From positions 124,001 through 188,000 of the forward strand of contig JAIXMR010000008.1 of assembly GCA_025677835.1 (NCBI GenBank): a DNA stretch of 64,000 nt, given 5' to 3'. Below are positions 9,961 to 21,607 of this stretch, piece after piece. The translations under genes were made by a program, and so were the position numbers. The stretch comes from Sporodiniella umbellata (taxonomy: Eukaryota > Mucoromycota > Mucoromycetes > Mucorales > Rhizopodaceae). The notes beneath the pieces are model-generated. The model was not told the origin of the DNA. It saw nothing but the letters and a program-made list of their open reading frames with translations, and ran no database searches. The first letter of the stretch is position 1; every line of letters begins with the position of its first letter.

Positions 9961-12261
9961 ATGTGGCAAGAAGCCAAAGCCAATGACCGAAGGGTACAGT
10001 TCATACATACATACACACGTATGCACATGTTTGCACTAAAAGAGAAGAAAAAAGAAATCGGCGAAAATGGCAACTTTTTTTTTGCAGCAGAGATCTAATG
10101 GAAAAAAAAATAGATTAAAGATTTGATGGCTAATCACAAACGCCGTGCTGAAAGGCGTCGAGCTTATCATGACTCAAAAGTAACTTGAATTGTTTTTCGT
10201 TTTTTTTTTTTGTCCTTTTTTCTTAGTTTTCCTTTTAAAAGAAATAAATTAAAGCAATACTTCATTATTTTTAGTTAGGCGATCCACGACAATTATTGCG
10301 TGTCATTGGATCTTCTTTGAAACTTTATCCTGATGCAGAACAATTTTATTACCACGAAAATCCAGAGAATCTGTAATAGATATATATTTTTTCTATATCT
10401 CATAGTAGAAATAATCATTCTTTTATTGATGTCAACAGAAGTAAACTTATGCTTTTAATGTAGAATGTCCTGGCAAGGAAATCCGGATATAAAAATCGAT
10501 AGGTACTGAGTACATCTTACATGAAATAGCAGCTTATACAGTATTTAGGTTTGACGGCCGTTCGCTCCTTGATTTTGTGCCTGAGTCGGCCCATGGACTG
10601 GAAGAAGATAGTGAAGACAACGATGAACTCAACTTTGAAAGATATAGAGATTTGATAGAAGCCGATCGACTGAACAGTAAGAGGCGCTATGAGCCTTCTA
10701 AACACAACATACTTACCGGTGTTATAATAGTTGATGAATCTGAAAGATTGGAGCAGGTAGAGGAGGAATGGACAAAATTGATGGATCGACACCAAGCCAA
10801 ATTGGCATTGATCAATAAATCAAAGTAAGAAGTCAAAAGGCGTTATCCTGTATATTAGTGATATTTATATATTTAAAACAGCAAAGGAAGAACCAACACA
10901 ATTGCCTTCGACTACGGAACAGCCAAAGCGGCGGATGACGACTCCAGATCCAATGAAAACTCACTCATATATGATATCCTTTTTATCTTATCACCACTTT
11001 CTTATTTTTTTTTAAAAAAAACTATTATCCTTAACATCTAACCTTACAGACCGACATTTTGGAATATGTAGACGACCTAACAGATAAGGACAAAGAAATT
11101 CTGAATGCCATGTCTGCACAATATGGAGTGAAAAGCTATGCACGATTGCTGCGTGTCGCTAAAAAAGATCGGGACGCAGAACTAAAGGCTCTGAAGAAAA
11201 AACAAGATGAAGGGAAACCTAAGGATCCGTCATCAAAAAAAGGAAGAAAAAAGAGAAAAAGAAGAAGACGCAGTAACTATCCAAATGGCAGAGATAGATA
11301 CAGACGCCGACACAGTCCAAGCTATGAGCCGTATAGAAATGGAAGCTCCACGGGTAGTAGTGACGAAGACGATAGCAGCAGTGATAGCAGTGGAGGAGAA
11401 GGTAGTGGGAGTTCAGATAACTCTGATTTTGTTATCGAGTTTAGTTCAAACAACACAGAGGAGACATCCTCTGTAGAGAACACGAAACAAACAACGCAGT
11501 CTAGCCAAAAAATAGAGCAAGAAAAAAAATTAACACCTATGGAAAAATTAAAGCTAAAAATGAGAGAAGGGCTAGAAAAACAAAGTAAGAATAATCAATC
11601 CATTATAATTTAAACTAAACGCCTCTCAGTTGTTTCAGACGAAAGAGATAAACGGTTAAAGGAGAAGGAGAAGGAGGTAGAGGAACTTCAACAGCTAGCA
11701 AAAAATCAGGGTCTACCTATCAATAGTTTTTTGAGGCCAGAGCCACCTTCTAGACCTAAAAGCGAACGCTATCGATCACCTTCTTTGTCACCTGAGCCGG
11801 AAAAGCGTAGGCCTTTACTTGATGTAGCTGGAAAACCGTATTTGCCTCGTAATCCCTCAAAATCAAAGATTAACACCGACCTGAAACGCTACAGATCACC
11901 ATCTAGTGAAAGAGAAGAGGCTTTTAAGAAAGACAATATGTTGCCACTGAGTACCTCAAAAAAATCGAACCAAGAACGTTATAGATCACCATCTAGTGAA
12001 AGAGAAAACCCCACTAAAGGGCGCTATAGATCACCATCTAATTCTAGCAGGCGGTACAGGTCGCCTTCTGAAGAGAGAAACCACGCTAAACGTCATAGAT
12101 CTGGCTCTAGAGAAAAATCATCCAGGCGACGATACAGCTCTAGAAGCCCTCCTAAACATTCTAGAAGTCGGAGGTCGCCAGATCGCCTAAAAAAAGATTG
12201 GTCTTCTAGAAAAAGATCTCGTTCTAGAGAGTCAGATAGGCACTATCGCCAAAGATATTGA
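9961..12261 (+). CDS. CLASRP: CLASRP (CLK4-associating SR-related protein) orthologue
   Basis: join(9961..9993,10114..10179,10275..10372,10464..10502,10549..10824,10882..10973,11048..11584,11639..12261), 587 aa. The N-terminal SWAP-N type domain reads MWQEAKANDRR-IKDLMANHKRRAERRR, ...MSWQGNPDIKIDRFDGR... and LNFERYRDLIEADR, matching MWHEARKHERK, KKRAERRREYY, MPWQGDTNNMIDRFDVR and YERYRGL of animal CLASRP. Then come a Q/YG helix (LEYVDDLTDKDKEILNAM..YGV), a Lys/Arg- and Ser-rich region, the conserved LTPMEKLKLKMREGLEKQ helix, and an RS domain with repeated RYRSPSSERE units. Animal CLASRP is a nuclear splicing regulator that binds CLK kinases; a role in alternative splicing is inferred. Intron 6 is U12-type (separate entry). 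The start at 9961 is set by conservation. Confidence 0.92.
10974..11047 (+). other. U12-type AT-AC intron in CLASRP
   Basis: 74 bp. The 5' end is ATATCCTTTT, the minor-spliceosome AT-AC donor consensus; no GT donor exists that keeps the frame. Near the 3' end TCCTTAAC matches the U12 branch site, with 13 nt from the branch A to the terminal AC (..CTTAC). Splicing joins ..LIY-G to AG-ACC-GAC.. and restores the conserved frame ETDILEYVDDL. The other seven exons of the gene are joined by ordinary GT..AG introns. Confidence 0.88.
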
Positions 12262-13232
12262 TTAGACTCGAAAAAATAAAACGGTGTTTATGATATTTGA
12301 GAGAATTTGATGTTTTTATGCACTATTTTTGAAACGGCTCATTTATGGAGAGCAGCCTTTTCTACAGCTATATTTATTGATGTTGTCACTACTTCTCTTT
12401 ATGCAATACTCACTTTTTAAAAGTGGGCAATTAAGCTGTTATTTGTATACAAAGTGGGAAACTGTAAATATTAGATTGGTTGTAAGCATAATACATACAG
12501 TTTGTATTTCGCGTTGATGTAAAAAAAAACAATAAAACAAAAGTCGATGCTCACAGACATTGGTTCCTGTTCGTGGCGATTAAATATTTATTTAACTCAC
12601 TTTTTTAAAATTCGTTCATTTAGAGCAGTTTTTTTTTAAAGCAAATGAAAGTTGCAAAGTAACCTATATATAAGCCTCAGTTCAACTTTTGCAATAACTA
12701 TAATAACGCAAAGAAAAAGAAAATTTTAATGAGCTGCTCCTATGGTGCTTTGTTGATTTCCATGTCCATTTATTCAACTCTTATTAAAAAGATTTGAAAG
12801 AAAAATCAAGTTTATAAGAAAATACAACTATGTGTTAAAGGACTGGATTTTTTCTTGAAAAGTACAAAGTAGAAAAATGAAAAGAAAGAGCGAAGAGCAA
12901 ATACAACATAAGTTTCCAAAAAGAAAAAACCTTCATTGACTTTTACAGTACAAGTGTTATATATGCATATAAAACCATATGCGCGTTTGTATATATATGT
13001 GTGTATGTGTGTGTTTGTGTGTTTGTATGCGTTCTCGTAATTATATTAAGCAGCATAAAGCTAATAAAAAACACAAGTAAAATGCTGCATAACGTTAGGA
13101 GATTCGTCAATAATTCTATTTTGAACTTATTGCAGTAAAAAAAAAAGAATAAAACTTCCGTATTTACTATTATACTATTTTAATTCAGTTTGTTCCTTTT
13201 ATATTTGTTTTATTTTACTAAAGAGTGTCGAA
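12262..13232. other. Intergenic, AT-rich
   Basis: About 970 bp without a supported gene. It contains a GT-rich stretch (TGTGTGTATGTGTGTGTTTG near 13000) and short A/T runs. Confidence 0.4.
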
Positions 13233-14237
13233 ATGTATATGCAAATTGATGTACAGTCAGCCGAAAAGATTGTAGATGGAAAAAAGAATAAGCAAAAACA
13301 ACAACTGAGTCGTATTATTAAACAAATACAGATACGACGCGAATCTATACAAAGATACCTTAGTACGGTTGAAATTATCGAAAAGCATTTCGGAGAGAGA
13401 CACGATCTACTGCAAAAACGAGTAGACCATCTTGTTGACCGAGAGCACAGCTTGGAGCAAGAACTAGCCTCGTTGAGCGAGCATCAAACAGATTTGAAAA
13501 AACGGCAAGGAGAAATAGAAGACAAGCTCGTTTTAGTGCGTCAAGAAGCAGAGAGACATCGGGAAAAAAAAATGAGATGCGAGCAACGATACGCCCGTGT
13601 AAGCTATGTACCTATACTTGCCACTCAGTCCAAAAAAAAGTATATCAAAGCCCGAAATAAGGACTGGCAAGCAGAGCAGCAACTTTCTGAAATGCGGGGT
13701 GCGCTTGATGTTTGTAGAGAAAACTTGAGGACAATATGTAAAAAAGCATCCAGAAGTTACTCGGAACAAGATACCATCAGTATACAAAGAAAAGCTTCCG
13801 TAGACAAAATTAAAAGCACATCGGAACAATTAAACTATTTAAAAGAAGGAAGTGAATTTTGGTCAGGTTTTGATGTTTATCAAGCTCAAGTTCTTTCAGA
13901 AGCTGCTAAATACCTTCTAAAAAACAAACGATACAAATCTTCGAGGAAACATACTGTTGACGTGGATCAAGTTTGGATAAAGACATTTAAGCTGGCTTGT
14001 ATTGAATATGGAGACCGCGAAATATATGGAGATAAGCACTGGGATACAAATACACTAAAAGTCAATTTTGATTGTTTCTCATGTAAAATGTCTCTTGTCG
14101 GCTGGCCAAAAGTTTCTGATCAAGAGGAGCTTCTTTGTGAACAATGCTTTACACCTACTCAAAAGCAAATGACTACAATAATAATACCCAACAATATACT
14201 AAAAAAACTGTTGCAGTCTTTAAGCTTTTTTAAATAA
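13233..14237 (+). CDS. Coiled-coil protein of unknown function with a C-terminal Cys-pair region
   Basis: 334 aa in one exon. Residues about 15-200 are charged and heptad-rich (LSRIIKQIQIRRESIQRYL, LVDREHSLEQELASLSEHQ, QGEIEDKLVLVRQEAERHR), predicting a long coiled coil. The C-terminal part has FDCFSCKMSLVGW ... LLCEQCF, a CxxC-x(n)-CxxC arrangement that could bind zinc. I do not recognise the family. No signal peptide or membrane segment. It is convergent with nothing nearby and precedes the VPS3844-like gene by 170 bp in the same direction. The length of the ORF against many AT-rich stops argues that it is real. Confidence 0.75.
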   Translation: MYMQIDVQSAEKIVDGKKNKQKQQLSRIIKQIQIRRESIQRYLSTVEIIEKHFGERHDLLQKRVDHLVDREHSLEQELASLSEHQTDLKKRQGEIEDKLVLVRQEAERHREKKMRCEQRYARVSYVPILATQSKKKYIKARNKDWQAEQQLSEMRGALDVCRENLRTICKKASRSYSEQDTISIQRKASVDKIKSTSEQLNYLKEGSEFWSGFDVYQAQVLSEAAKYLLKNKRYKSSRKHTVDVDQVWIKTFKLACIEYGDREIYGDKHWDTNTLKVNFDCFSCKMSLVGWPKVSDQEELLCEQCFTPTQKQMTTIIIPNNILKKLLQSLSFFK

Positions 14238-14407
14238 ACCCCTGCTGTATCTTCAAACGTAAGCGAGGTCTATACATGTTTGACCATTTTTGTGCAACAT
14301 ATAACACTAGTTCACGTCATACCTTCTCCTTTCTGTGTTTGAGCGCTTCTCTAAAAAAAAGTTTCAACGGCTGTCCTTTTTTTCCATAATTTGTTTCAAG
14401 TAAAATA

Positions 14408-15805
14408 ATGAGAGTAGCATCGCTGACTGCAATTGTAACAAGCCTTTTCACAGGATTGACCCTTGGTAACTGCCCAATAAAAAAAAATGCTAGCAAGGCA
14501 TAGTTTAATGCTTAATTTGCTTTTTAGCACGCTCTCCTGTCTATGTTCTTTCTGAAGACGTGAACACTATACCAGAAACTGTTTCTTTTGATGCATTTTC
14601 TATGTTTTACTCGCACATGATGGACGCGAGCCAAAACAGTGTAGTTGTTCAAGGGGACCATTGGTTGCCTCAGAGTAGAAACTTGTTTGAGAAAAAAGTA
14701 GACGCCAATTTGGTTGTTCTTGTTTCTTCAGTCCAATCACCTCAAGGTCAGTGTGAATTTGAAGCACTGAGACGTTTTTTCTGACAGCCAAAAAAAAAAA
14801 AAAATAGACTTGTTAGCTTCGCAAAAACCTTCTTTTTATGTCTCTGACAACGACTACATGGGTGACTACTCTGCTTTGGCCGAAAAAGTTGCTAGCGATA
14901 TTACAGAGAATGATCAAGACGCTACTGCCACTATTTTTAAACTTCCTTCAGTGAGTCTTTTGTTGTGCTTGAGAGTTAGGCTCTTCAGAGTTGTTTGTAC
15001 TAAACATTAAAATATAGATCTGTCATAAAGAAAAAAACACAGAGGATTTGTGTATAAATACAACTCTTTCTCCCGCACGCTTTTTTAGAGATTTCTCTGA
15101 TTTTGAAACTGATTTGTTCGATGAAACCAAGGAAGTATGGACATAAATATATATTCATAAATACGAAGCAAATTACTGATTTCTCAAACAGGCAGATGAA
15201 CAATTCATGCACGAAATAGAGTCCGTCAAAGAGCATTGGAGTGAGCCAAAAATTGCTCCCCACAGTCTAATTGAAATTCATTCACTCAAAGTAATAGAAA
15301 AAGAGAGAAAAAAGAAAGAGAAACTAACTGTATCAAAAAGAAACTTGCCGAAACCTATGGAGCTGAATCAAGCCAATACAAAGAAGCCAGTCGTATTGTT
15401 TCTCATTTACTCGAAGCTATAGTTATACCAAACTTTCAAAGAGCTTACGCCCATAAATCTTTGGCAATTTTGGCTCTTACCCCCATCCAAAACCAAAGCA
15501 TGAAGAAGCGTGAAGAATCAGGGTTATGCTACAAGACAGTCAAAGAATGCAATAATGCAACCTCATACTGCCAAGACCACGGAAAATGTGTTGAGCATAA
15601 TGGATGCTTTACATGTCAGTGCAACCCCTCATATGTAGGTGAATCATGCACCTATGTTGATGCTGTGGGCGAATTCCAACTACTTTTCTGGACCAGTGTT
15701 CTTTTGATTGTTATTACTACTTCAGTGGTTGCTTGTATCTACCAAAGTGGAAACAACATGGATACAGGAATCATTATGACCCAATCTCCTCCAAAACAAG
15801 AATAA
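14408..15805 (+). CDS. VPS3844/DUF3844-type secretory-pathway membrane protein
   Basis: join(14408..14465,14528..14746,14808..14950,15018..15134,15192..15290,15341..15805), 366 aa; every junction is in frame. A signal peptide (MRVASLTAIVTSLFTGLTLG) is followed by a lumenal region. The C-terminus has an EGF-like cysteine cluster, CYKTVKECNNATSYCQDHG.. to CFTCQCNPSYVGESC, and one transmembrane segment (LLFWTSVLLIVITTSVVACIY) with a short tail. This order (signal peptide, helical lumenal part, C-NxTxxCxxHGxC, CxxCxC, TM) is that of the fungal vacuolar-sorting protein VPS3844 family (Pfam DUF3844), thought to act in the ER or vacuole. The function is not established. Exon 4 has an in-frame readthrough to 15134 that restores DFETDLFDETKE. 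Confidence 0.8.
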
Positions 15806-16179
15806 TAAAATCCAAGTTCTAATTTTTTTCATTTTCAACTCAATAGAAAACGATATTTTATTAGTGCAAAATAAGGCATTGTATTTACAAAATATGAATA
15901 CATATCCATACATACATACATGTATACATTCCTATTTATGCTTATTTATGTCTGTATGCCTGTGCATATGGTTGTTTGTTTGTGTATTCTAATGCCTATA
16001 TGCCTGTGTGTGTATGTTTATGTATTTGTGTGTAAGTCTTAGTAGGTACATCAACGCTTAAGTATGGATTTGCTTTGTATTGGTTTTCGTATTCATCGAA
16101 AAAGTGCTTAGGGGTATATTATCTACATTATACGGTATATTGGAGCAGTAGCACACTAAGCTGCCATTTGGTTTAGCGA
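15806..16179. other. Convergent intergenic region with low-complexity GT/AT repeats
   Basis: Contains CATACATACATACATG-like and TGTGTGTATGTTTATG-like imperfect tandem sequence at 15900-16035, between the 3' ends of two convergent genes. No gene. Confidence 0.5.
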
Positions 16180-16656
16180 TCAAAACGGTAGTCGACACAT
16201 AGACATAACTTTCATACTGGTATTCCTAAAAAACTCAACTTTGTTTGCGTCATGTTGGTGTTCTAACGATAGACCACGATAGGATAAGCCGCATGACAGC
16301 GGAGGGGACGATAGGCCAATCGAGCGTTTACGGGATTTCCGGATTCCTTGTAAAGTGCGATATCGATTGAAACAAGTAGCTCTTTTTCTGTGTGGCAGCT
16401 GGCGAGATATTTGCCCCCATGTTAAGCCTTTTGCAACTCCTTCGCAAATGATTGTATCTTCAGCATCCGAAAAACGGCTTCTAGATTTGCTTAAAGCTGA
16501 CTGATCTTCACTGGACTGAGGAGAAGGTGGGGGAGAAACAAACAGGTCAATTCGGTCAAATGTAGTAGGATTAAGCATTTCAGAGACTAAAAAAAAGTAT
16601 GAGTGAGTAAATAGCAAAGAGATGTATGTAGAGAAAAAATGTTTACTATTCATCAT
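16180..16656 (-). CDS. Small Myb/SANT-like DNA-binding protein
   Basis: complement(join(16180..16586,16647..16656)), 138 aa, MMN-ISEMLNPTTFDR... after a 60-bp intron with a GTAAAC donor and TTTTTTTAG acceptor. A single Myb-like helix-turn-helix is seen: RFSDAEDTIICEGVAKGLTWGQISRQLPHRKRATCFNRYRTLQ, where W, the spaced hydrophobics and the R..CxxRYRTL third helix fit the SANT/Myb pattern. A Ser/Pro-rich segment precedes it (VSPPPSPQSSEDQSALSKSRS). Many such short Myb-like proteins occur in Mucorales, presumably nuclear regulators; targets are unknown. Confidence 0.75.
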   Translation of the reverse strand: MMNSKHFFSTYISLLFTHSYFFLVSEMLNPTTFDRIDLFVSPPPSPQSSEDQSALSKSRSRFSDAEDTIICEGVAKGLTWGQISRQLPHRKRATCFNRYRTLQGIRKSRKRSIGLSSPPLSCGLSYRGLSLEHQHDANKVEFFRNTSMKVMSMCRLPF

Positions 16657-17380
16657 TGGCTAAAAAAAAAAAAGAAAAAAAAAAAGAAAATATAGAGAAA
16701 TAGAAAGAGAAACGGATACAAAAGAAAAATGGATTGGTATTGTTCAATTATTTATATATATAGCAATAACTGCCACTGATTTTTTTCTAATGTAAGGGTA
16801 AACACGCTTGTGCATAAAGCCATGTATGGTATATTATATAAAAATTAAAAGAAAATCGAGAGACATCAAATTAAAATATGAAAGGAGAAAGTGAAAGGGA
16901 CTATGAAGGGTTAAATACGAATCAAGGGGGAAAGACAAAGACATTATAAAGCTTTATACTGCTGTTGTTTGTTACTGTTTATGAGTCCCTTTGATCGTCC
17001 CTTTGTTTTACACAAAGCAAAGAATGTACATTAGGCAATGTTTGTGCATACATATGTTAACAACCGTGTGCGTTTGCATGTTGATTTATTGTAACTACAT
17101 TCCTTTACTCCATACGATTTACAATTGAAAGGCCCTTTTAACTATATAGGTTTGTGCTTTGTTTTTACCACCTATTGTGCTATCAGTGCGGATCAGTTTG
17201 AAAGGACTGCCTCCACAAAACAAATGTAACTCCTTTTTCGCACATGAATGTTTTTATTAAAAAAAAGGGCGTTGTGTTTCTTCAAGGGCTTTTTTTTTCT
17301 TTTTGTTTGTAACTTTTTTTAATTAAAATAGATTAAATAACGCGCGTTGTCATACATTGTTTCCGTAGTGAGGTTTCCCT
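16657..17380. other. Intergenic
   Basis: About 720 bp upstream of the Myb-like gene and downstream of Acl4. It contains AG-rich sequence (16660-16720), as expected in a leader or promoter region. No gene seen. Confidence 0.4.
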
Positions 17381-18564
17381 TTATTCTTCCATCACATCGT
17401 CGTCAGATTCAATTTCAAAATCTTCGTTGATTTCCTCTTCTGGTTCCTCTACTGCTTCCGGAACCACTAAATTGATTGTTTGAATTAACTCATTGGAATG
17501 CTCCAACATGGCTTCATCATCAGATCCAATTAAATTAAATAGCTAACAAAAAAAAAAAAAGTAAGTGTATATGTTTCAGGAGCTTCAAGCCTACCTTCAC
17601 TGCTGTTTCCAAGCAGTCTCGAGCATCATTCCATAATGTGGCTCTTTCTTCCTCTGTTCTTTCTTCTTCGTCCCCTAAGCAATAATAGGCCCAACCGTAA
17701 AGATACCACAGATCAACTACTTCGTCTTTTTCTTTTTGTAAAACTTCCAAAACTGTAAAAGCTTGTTCAAATAGGTTGACTTCTAATAGTAGCTTAACAA
17801 GGGCCAATCTCGTATCATAAATGGGTATTGTCACATCTCCAGGCTCTTTATGAATCCACAAATCCATACTCTTGTTCAATGCCACTGCCGCTTCTTCACT
17901 GCGCTGCTGACTTAGTCTAACAGAAGCTAACAATTGATATACTTCAGGATTTTCAGGGTCCACCTGCTGTGCTTGATTTAAATACTCTTCACACTTCGAT
18001 TCTGCCTCTGGTTCAAAACTTTTTTTTTATAGTTAGCTATTTACTTTCTCGCTTTTTCATATTATCGTTTACCAGCAATCTGTCAAGTAAATTTCAGTCA
18101 TAGAGCATAATGCACTGGATATTTTAGAGCATAGAAATTTGCATTCTTCTGAGGAGTGATCTTGGATTTTATTCCTTTCGCTCATCATGATTTCAACGCC
18201 TTTTTGGAACGCAGAAATTGCTTGTTTCTCCGTCAGCATTTGCCCTAAATACATGTATTTGCTATATCCTTCATTGGGTGCAAGTTCAATTGTTTGTAGT
18301 AAATGCTATAAGCTAGAAGTCAACACTTTTTTCAAGCAAGAAAGATGAAAAGGCAATATGCAGTAAATGTCTCTACTTCTTTACGTTGTGTGCGTCCTCG
18401 AATTGCTCAAGCTCTAATTCGACCTGAGCTGTTAGTTCCAACAATTCAACATTTTTAGGCTCCATTTCAAGCCCTTTTTGACAGAACAAGTTGGCAGTAG
18501 GGTAGTCCATCTTATCGATGTTTTCTGTGATTTTCTGTTTCAAGTCGTCTACTGTATATGACAT
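17381..18564 (-). CDS. ACL4: Acl4-like TPR chaperone of ribosomal protein uL4
   Basis: complement(join(17381..17542,17595..18018,18073..18305,18385..18564)), 332 aa, all joins in frame. TPR units run through the protein: YPTANLFCQKGLEMEPKNVELLELTAQVELE, GYSKYMYLGQMLTEKQAISAFQKGVEIM, CEEYLNQAQQVDPENPEVYQLLASVRLSQ and FEQAFTVLEVLQ...LWYLYGWAYY. The C-terminus is strongly acidic (EEPEEEINEDFEIESDDDVMEE). This TPR plus acidic-tail layout and the WYLYGWAYY/LWNDARDCLETA block fit the assembly chaperone of RpL4, which captures nascent uL4 and escorts it to pre-60S particles in the nucleus. Confidence 0.85.
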
Positions 18565-19212
18565 GTTGTATATTTTTCTTTGAAAGCTTTTTAAAAGTTA
18601 ATAAAAATTCAGAAACAATATTCATTTTTTTGACAGAGGTACTCAAGAGAAGTAGTCACACAAAAGCCACAGAATGAACGGCCCTTATTGTTTGTAATAT
18701 ATTATGTATTGCTTATTAAAAACAAAAAATCACATTTATTGTGTGTTGTTCCAAAAATAAAAACAAAGCCCTTCTTGATGGCGTATCAAAGGGGAGACCC
18801 TTAAGGCGTGCTGTCTTTTTTTTTTGTATGTCTACACTAAATCAGATACCGCTAACGGATCTTTAAAGCCGCTGTCCCTGAAGTTTCGACTTTGCTTTGG
18901 CAGAATGTGGAACAGACAAACGTTGATTATTTTGCAACAGTAGCAAGCCAAGCTGTTTACAGATAGAAATAATATGTTTAAGCGCTTAAAAAACAAAGCA
19001 AAAAGTGTTCAACAACGCCTAAATTAGTAGTTTGTGTTAAAATGAAGCATTTTTTTAAACAGCCTTTTGTGAACCTATGGGCGCAAGATTCTTTTGAAAT
19101 TTAATATTTGTCAGAAAAAAAGCTGGTTAAAATAAATCTACGGAGAATTATCTTGAATGTAGCATAAAGGGACCTTTTTTCAATCGTTTCTTTGTCTTTT
19201 TCGTTTTCAGTT
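18565..19212. promoter_or_regulatory. Divergent intergenic region of Acl4 and the 19.2-kb gene
   Basis: 650 bp between two divergent starts. The right end carries a pyrimidine-rich acceptor (TTTTCGTTTTCAG, ending at 19210) two bases before the ATG of the next gene, so that gene's leader exon probably lies in this interval. Confidence 0.4.
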
Positions 19213-20279
19213 ATGGTATATTCCAGTGATAATATGGAAGCTTCACTTTATAGCCAAGATAATATTTCGTCAGAAAGCTTGGTGTCATATGCAAATCCAC
19301 TTCGAGAAGCATCTAAAGACTCACTTATTATACGCGAAGCCCCTACTTTTATTGAAGACTCTGAGCAAGATATATTGCTTGATGCATCTTTACATTTAAA
19401 AAAGAGCAACACACATTGTGATGAATTTTTGCAACACAAAAATAATAGCGGGGAGAATAATAATTTATTGTACCTTACATCCAAGGAGAGTTCTCAGGAC
19501 TTGTGCATAGATAAATTATTCCCTGAGAAGGCGGATGAATCGACAAACAAGAAAACAGATACACCCTACAGAACACCCTATATATCTCAAAACACCACCC
19601 CTTATACATCTCCCAAGTCAATGAGTGAACTTATAGACGACTTTCCTTTACCACACTTAGATGATTCACTTACAACACAGTCATCACTTTTAGAAGAGCC
19701 TAAAGCTTTTACCTCAACACCTAAAAGTAGTTTTACTAGTCCTGCGCTTTCCAGCTCTTCTGAAAATGCTGCTTATGAGTCTGCAATGGAGGAGGAAATG
19801 CTCCTAGAAGACGATTGTTCCAAAAGGAAGACGTCTACTTTTTCTGGAATCAAAAATAGGCTGAAAAAAATGTATACATACAAACCAAAGGCCAAGGAAG
19901 AAGCAGCTTTTGAGAATCTTGAGGTATGTCATATCAAATAGTTTGAATGTTTTTGAGTTTTTCTAATTTTTTTCTTCGTCGTAAAAAAAAAAAAAAAAAG
20001 CTAAAAGAGAGTAATAGTAATCCTCACAGGGAAGAAGCCAGATCTTCAAAAACCATAGAAAACCATAGCATATTGTCTAGTTCTGAAAACGGTTTTTTAT
20101 TGAATCAAGCTGGCGAAAAGAGTACTTTAGAAACCCCCAATTACAATAGATTCGCTAAATACAAAGATGACTCAAAAGAAGTAAGCGCGACTCCTAAGGC
20201 CGAATCTGATACAGAATGCTTGGACGAATTTACAGCTCGCTTGTTGGACGGGTTTGATGTGGACATCCCATCTTTTTGA
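19213..20279 (+). CDS. Ser/Thr-rich protein of unknown function (329 aa)
   Basis: join(19213..19923,20001..20279) with GTATGT donor and a poly-A-rich acceptor. The protein is mostly disordered: Ser, Glu and Asp rich with repeated TP-containing motifs (TDTPYRTPYISQNTTPYTSP) that look like proline-directed kinase sites, a basic patch at the exon junction (KRKTSTFSGIKNRLKKMYTYKPKAKEE) and an acidic C-terminal helix ending DEFTARLLDGFDVDIPSF. No family recognised; the SGIKNRLKKMY basic block may be a nuclear localisation signal. I chose the ATG at 19213 because a splice acceptor immediately precedes it; the upstream in-frame ATG at 19192 lies in the pyrimidine tract. Confidence 0.6.
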
Positions 20280-21607
20280 GTATAGTTCTTTAAAAGCAAC
20301 TTTTGGTTTGACATCAAGGAACCTTAAAATAAATTTTGACTACAAACACCTTTTTTAAAAAATGAATAAACAAACAAAGGGGCTCTTGAGCTATTGTTGA
20401 GAGCTTTACTTGTTTTTTTTTGTAGCAGAAAAAGACAATTTCTAGCATAATTTCTACAAACGTGCCGGTAAAAACACTGCCTAGACCGCAATCTAAGATT
20501 AGTAGTGGCATTTTATTTTTTAGCTTGGTTTTTTGAAGTTCAAGAAAAAAAATCAGAAAAATTAGAAGTAATCTAACAGATTCAACAATTGAACCTGTCC
20601 AATACCAAACCGCTCAAATCTACTTTAAAAACCAAAAGGTGTATTATTTCTGTTAGCTCATCATGAAACTGTATCAATCTTTTGAAGCAAATGGAAAGTG
20701 CAGTTTGTCTTTGAGATTTAAAAGGCACATTCAATGAATCCCAAAGGTCTAGCTGCTACATTCAGAGAGTTCGAGTATGTCTATTCTTGATTGTTTTTGG
20801 TTTCAAAGCTCTTCGCATCACTCTGTAACTTTTTTTTTCTTGAAAGGTTACCCCAATAACCTTCACATAAAGTGTAACTACAGAATGAGTTTGTGATACA
20901 TTACTATATAGCGGTTATTTTAATTCAAACAATAGAAAGAATACAATAAAAGAGACTGATAAAAAAGTTGTTTTTATAAAGAAATTAGGTCGACTTAAGC
21001 TTACAAAGCAATACATCAAATGCACTTTGTGAGCAATAATGCTACCTCTATGATAGTCTGTCACTGGAGTTGATATTCCATAGTTTCTGCTCACCATATT
21101 GTGACTTTCAAGATTCAGTGAAACAAAGAACGGATTAAATGGAGACTTTGATTGTATATAGTTTTTAGATGCTCAAAAGCGGCACTGGTTTTCTTTGACT
21201 TTCTTTTCTCGACTACGCTCAACCGATTATAGAATATCCCTTTTAGGGGACGAGTCTTTTTATCTTCTTTTTTCGTCTAGGTCATCTAATATAACAGTTG
21301 AGCACCCTATATTTGAACACTACATAATTTTATATATCTCTCCTTTCAACAAAAAGGGGCTTTAGCAACCAGCTTTATGTTTAGCTATACACACGTAATG
21401 TATTTTATTTGGATGAAGAAAAATGAATATGAGCGACACCTTTAAATCAAGGCAATACGGCACATAAAAAGGGGATTTTTTTTGCTTGAAATGAGCTTAT
21501 ATTAGTAGACCCACTAGTATATTCTATCTAGAGAAACTGTCCTCACTTTGGGTGATTTTATTGAGCACAGTAGCATTGCTCTTTATTTGCCTATTTTGTA
21601 AATTTGT
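20280..21607. other. Intergenic, AT-rich
   Basis: 1.3 kb without a supported gene or RNA. The last 50 bases may be leader sequence of the next gene. Confidence 0.4.
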
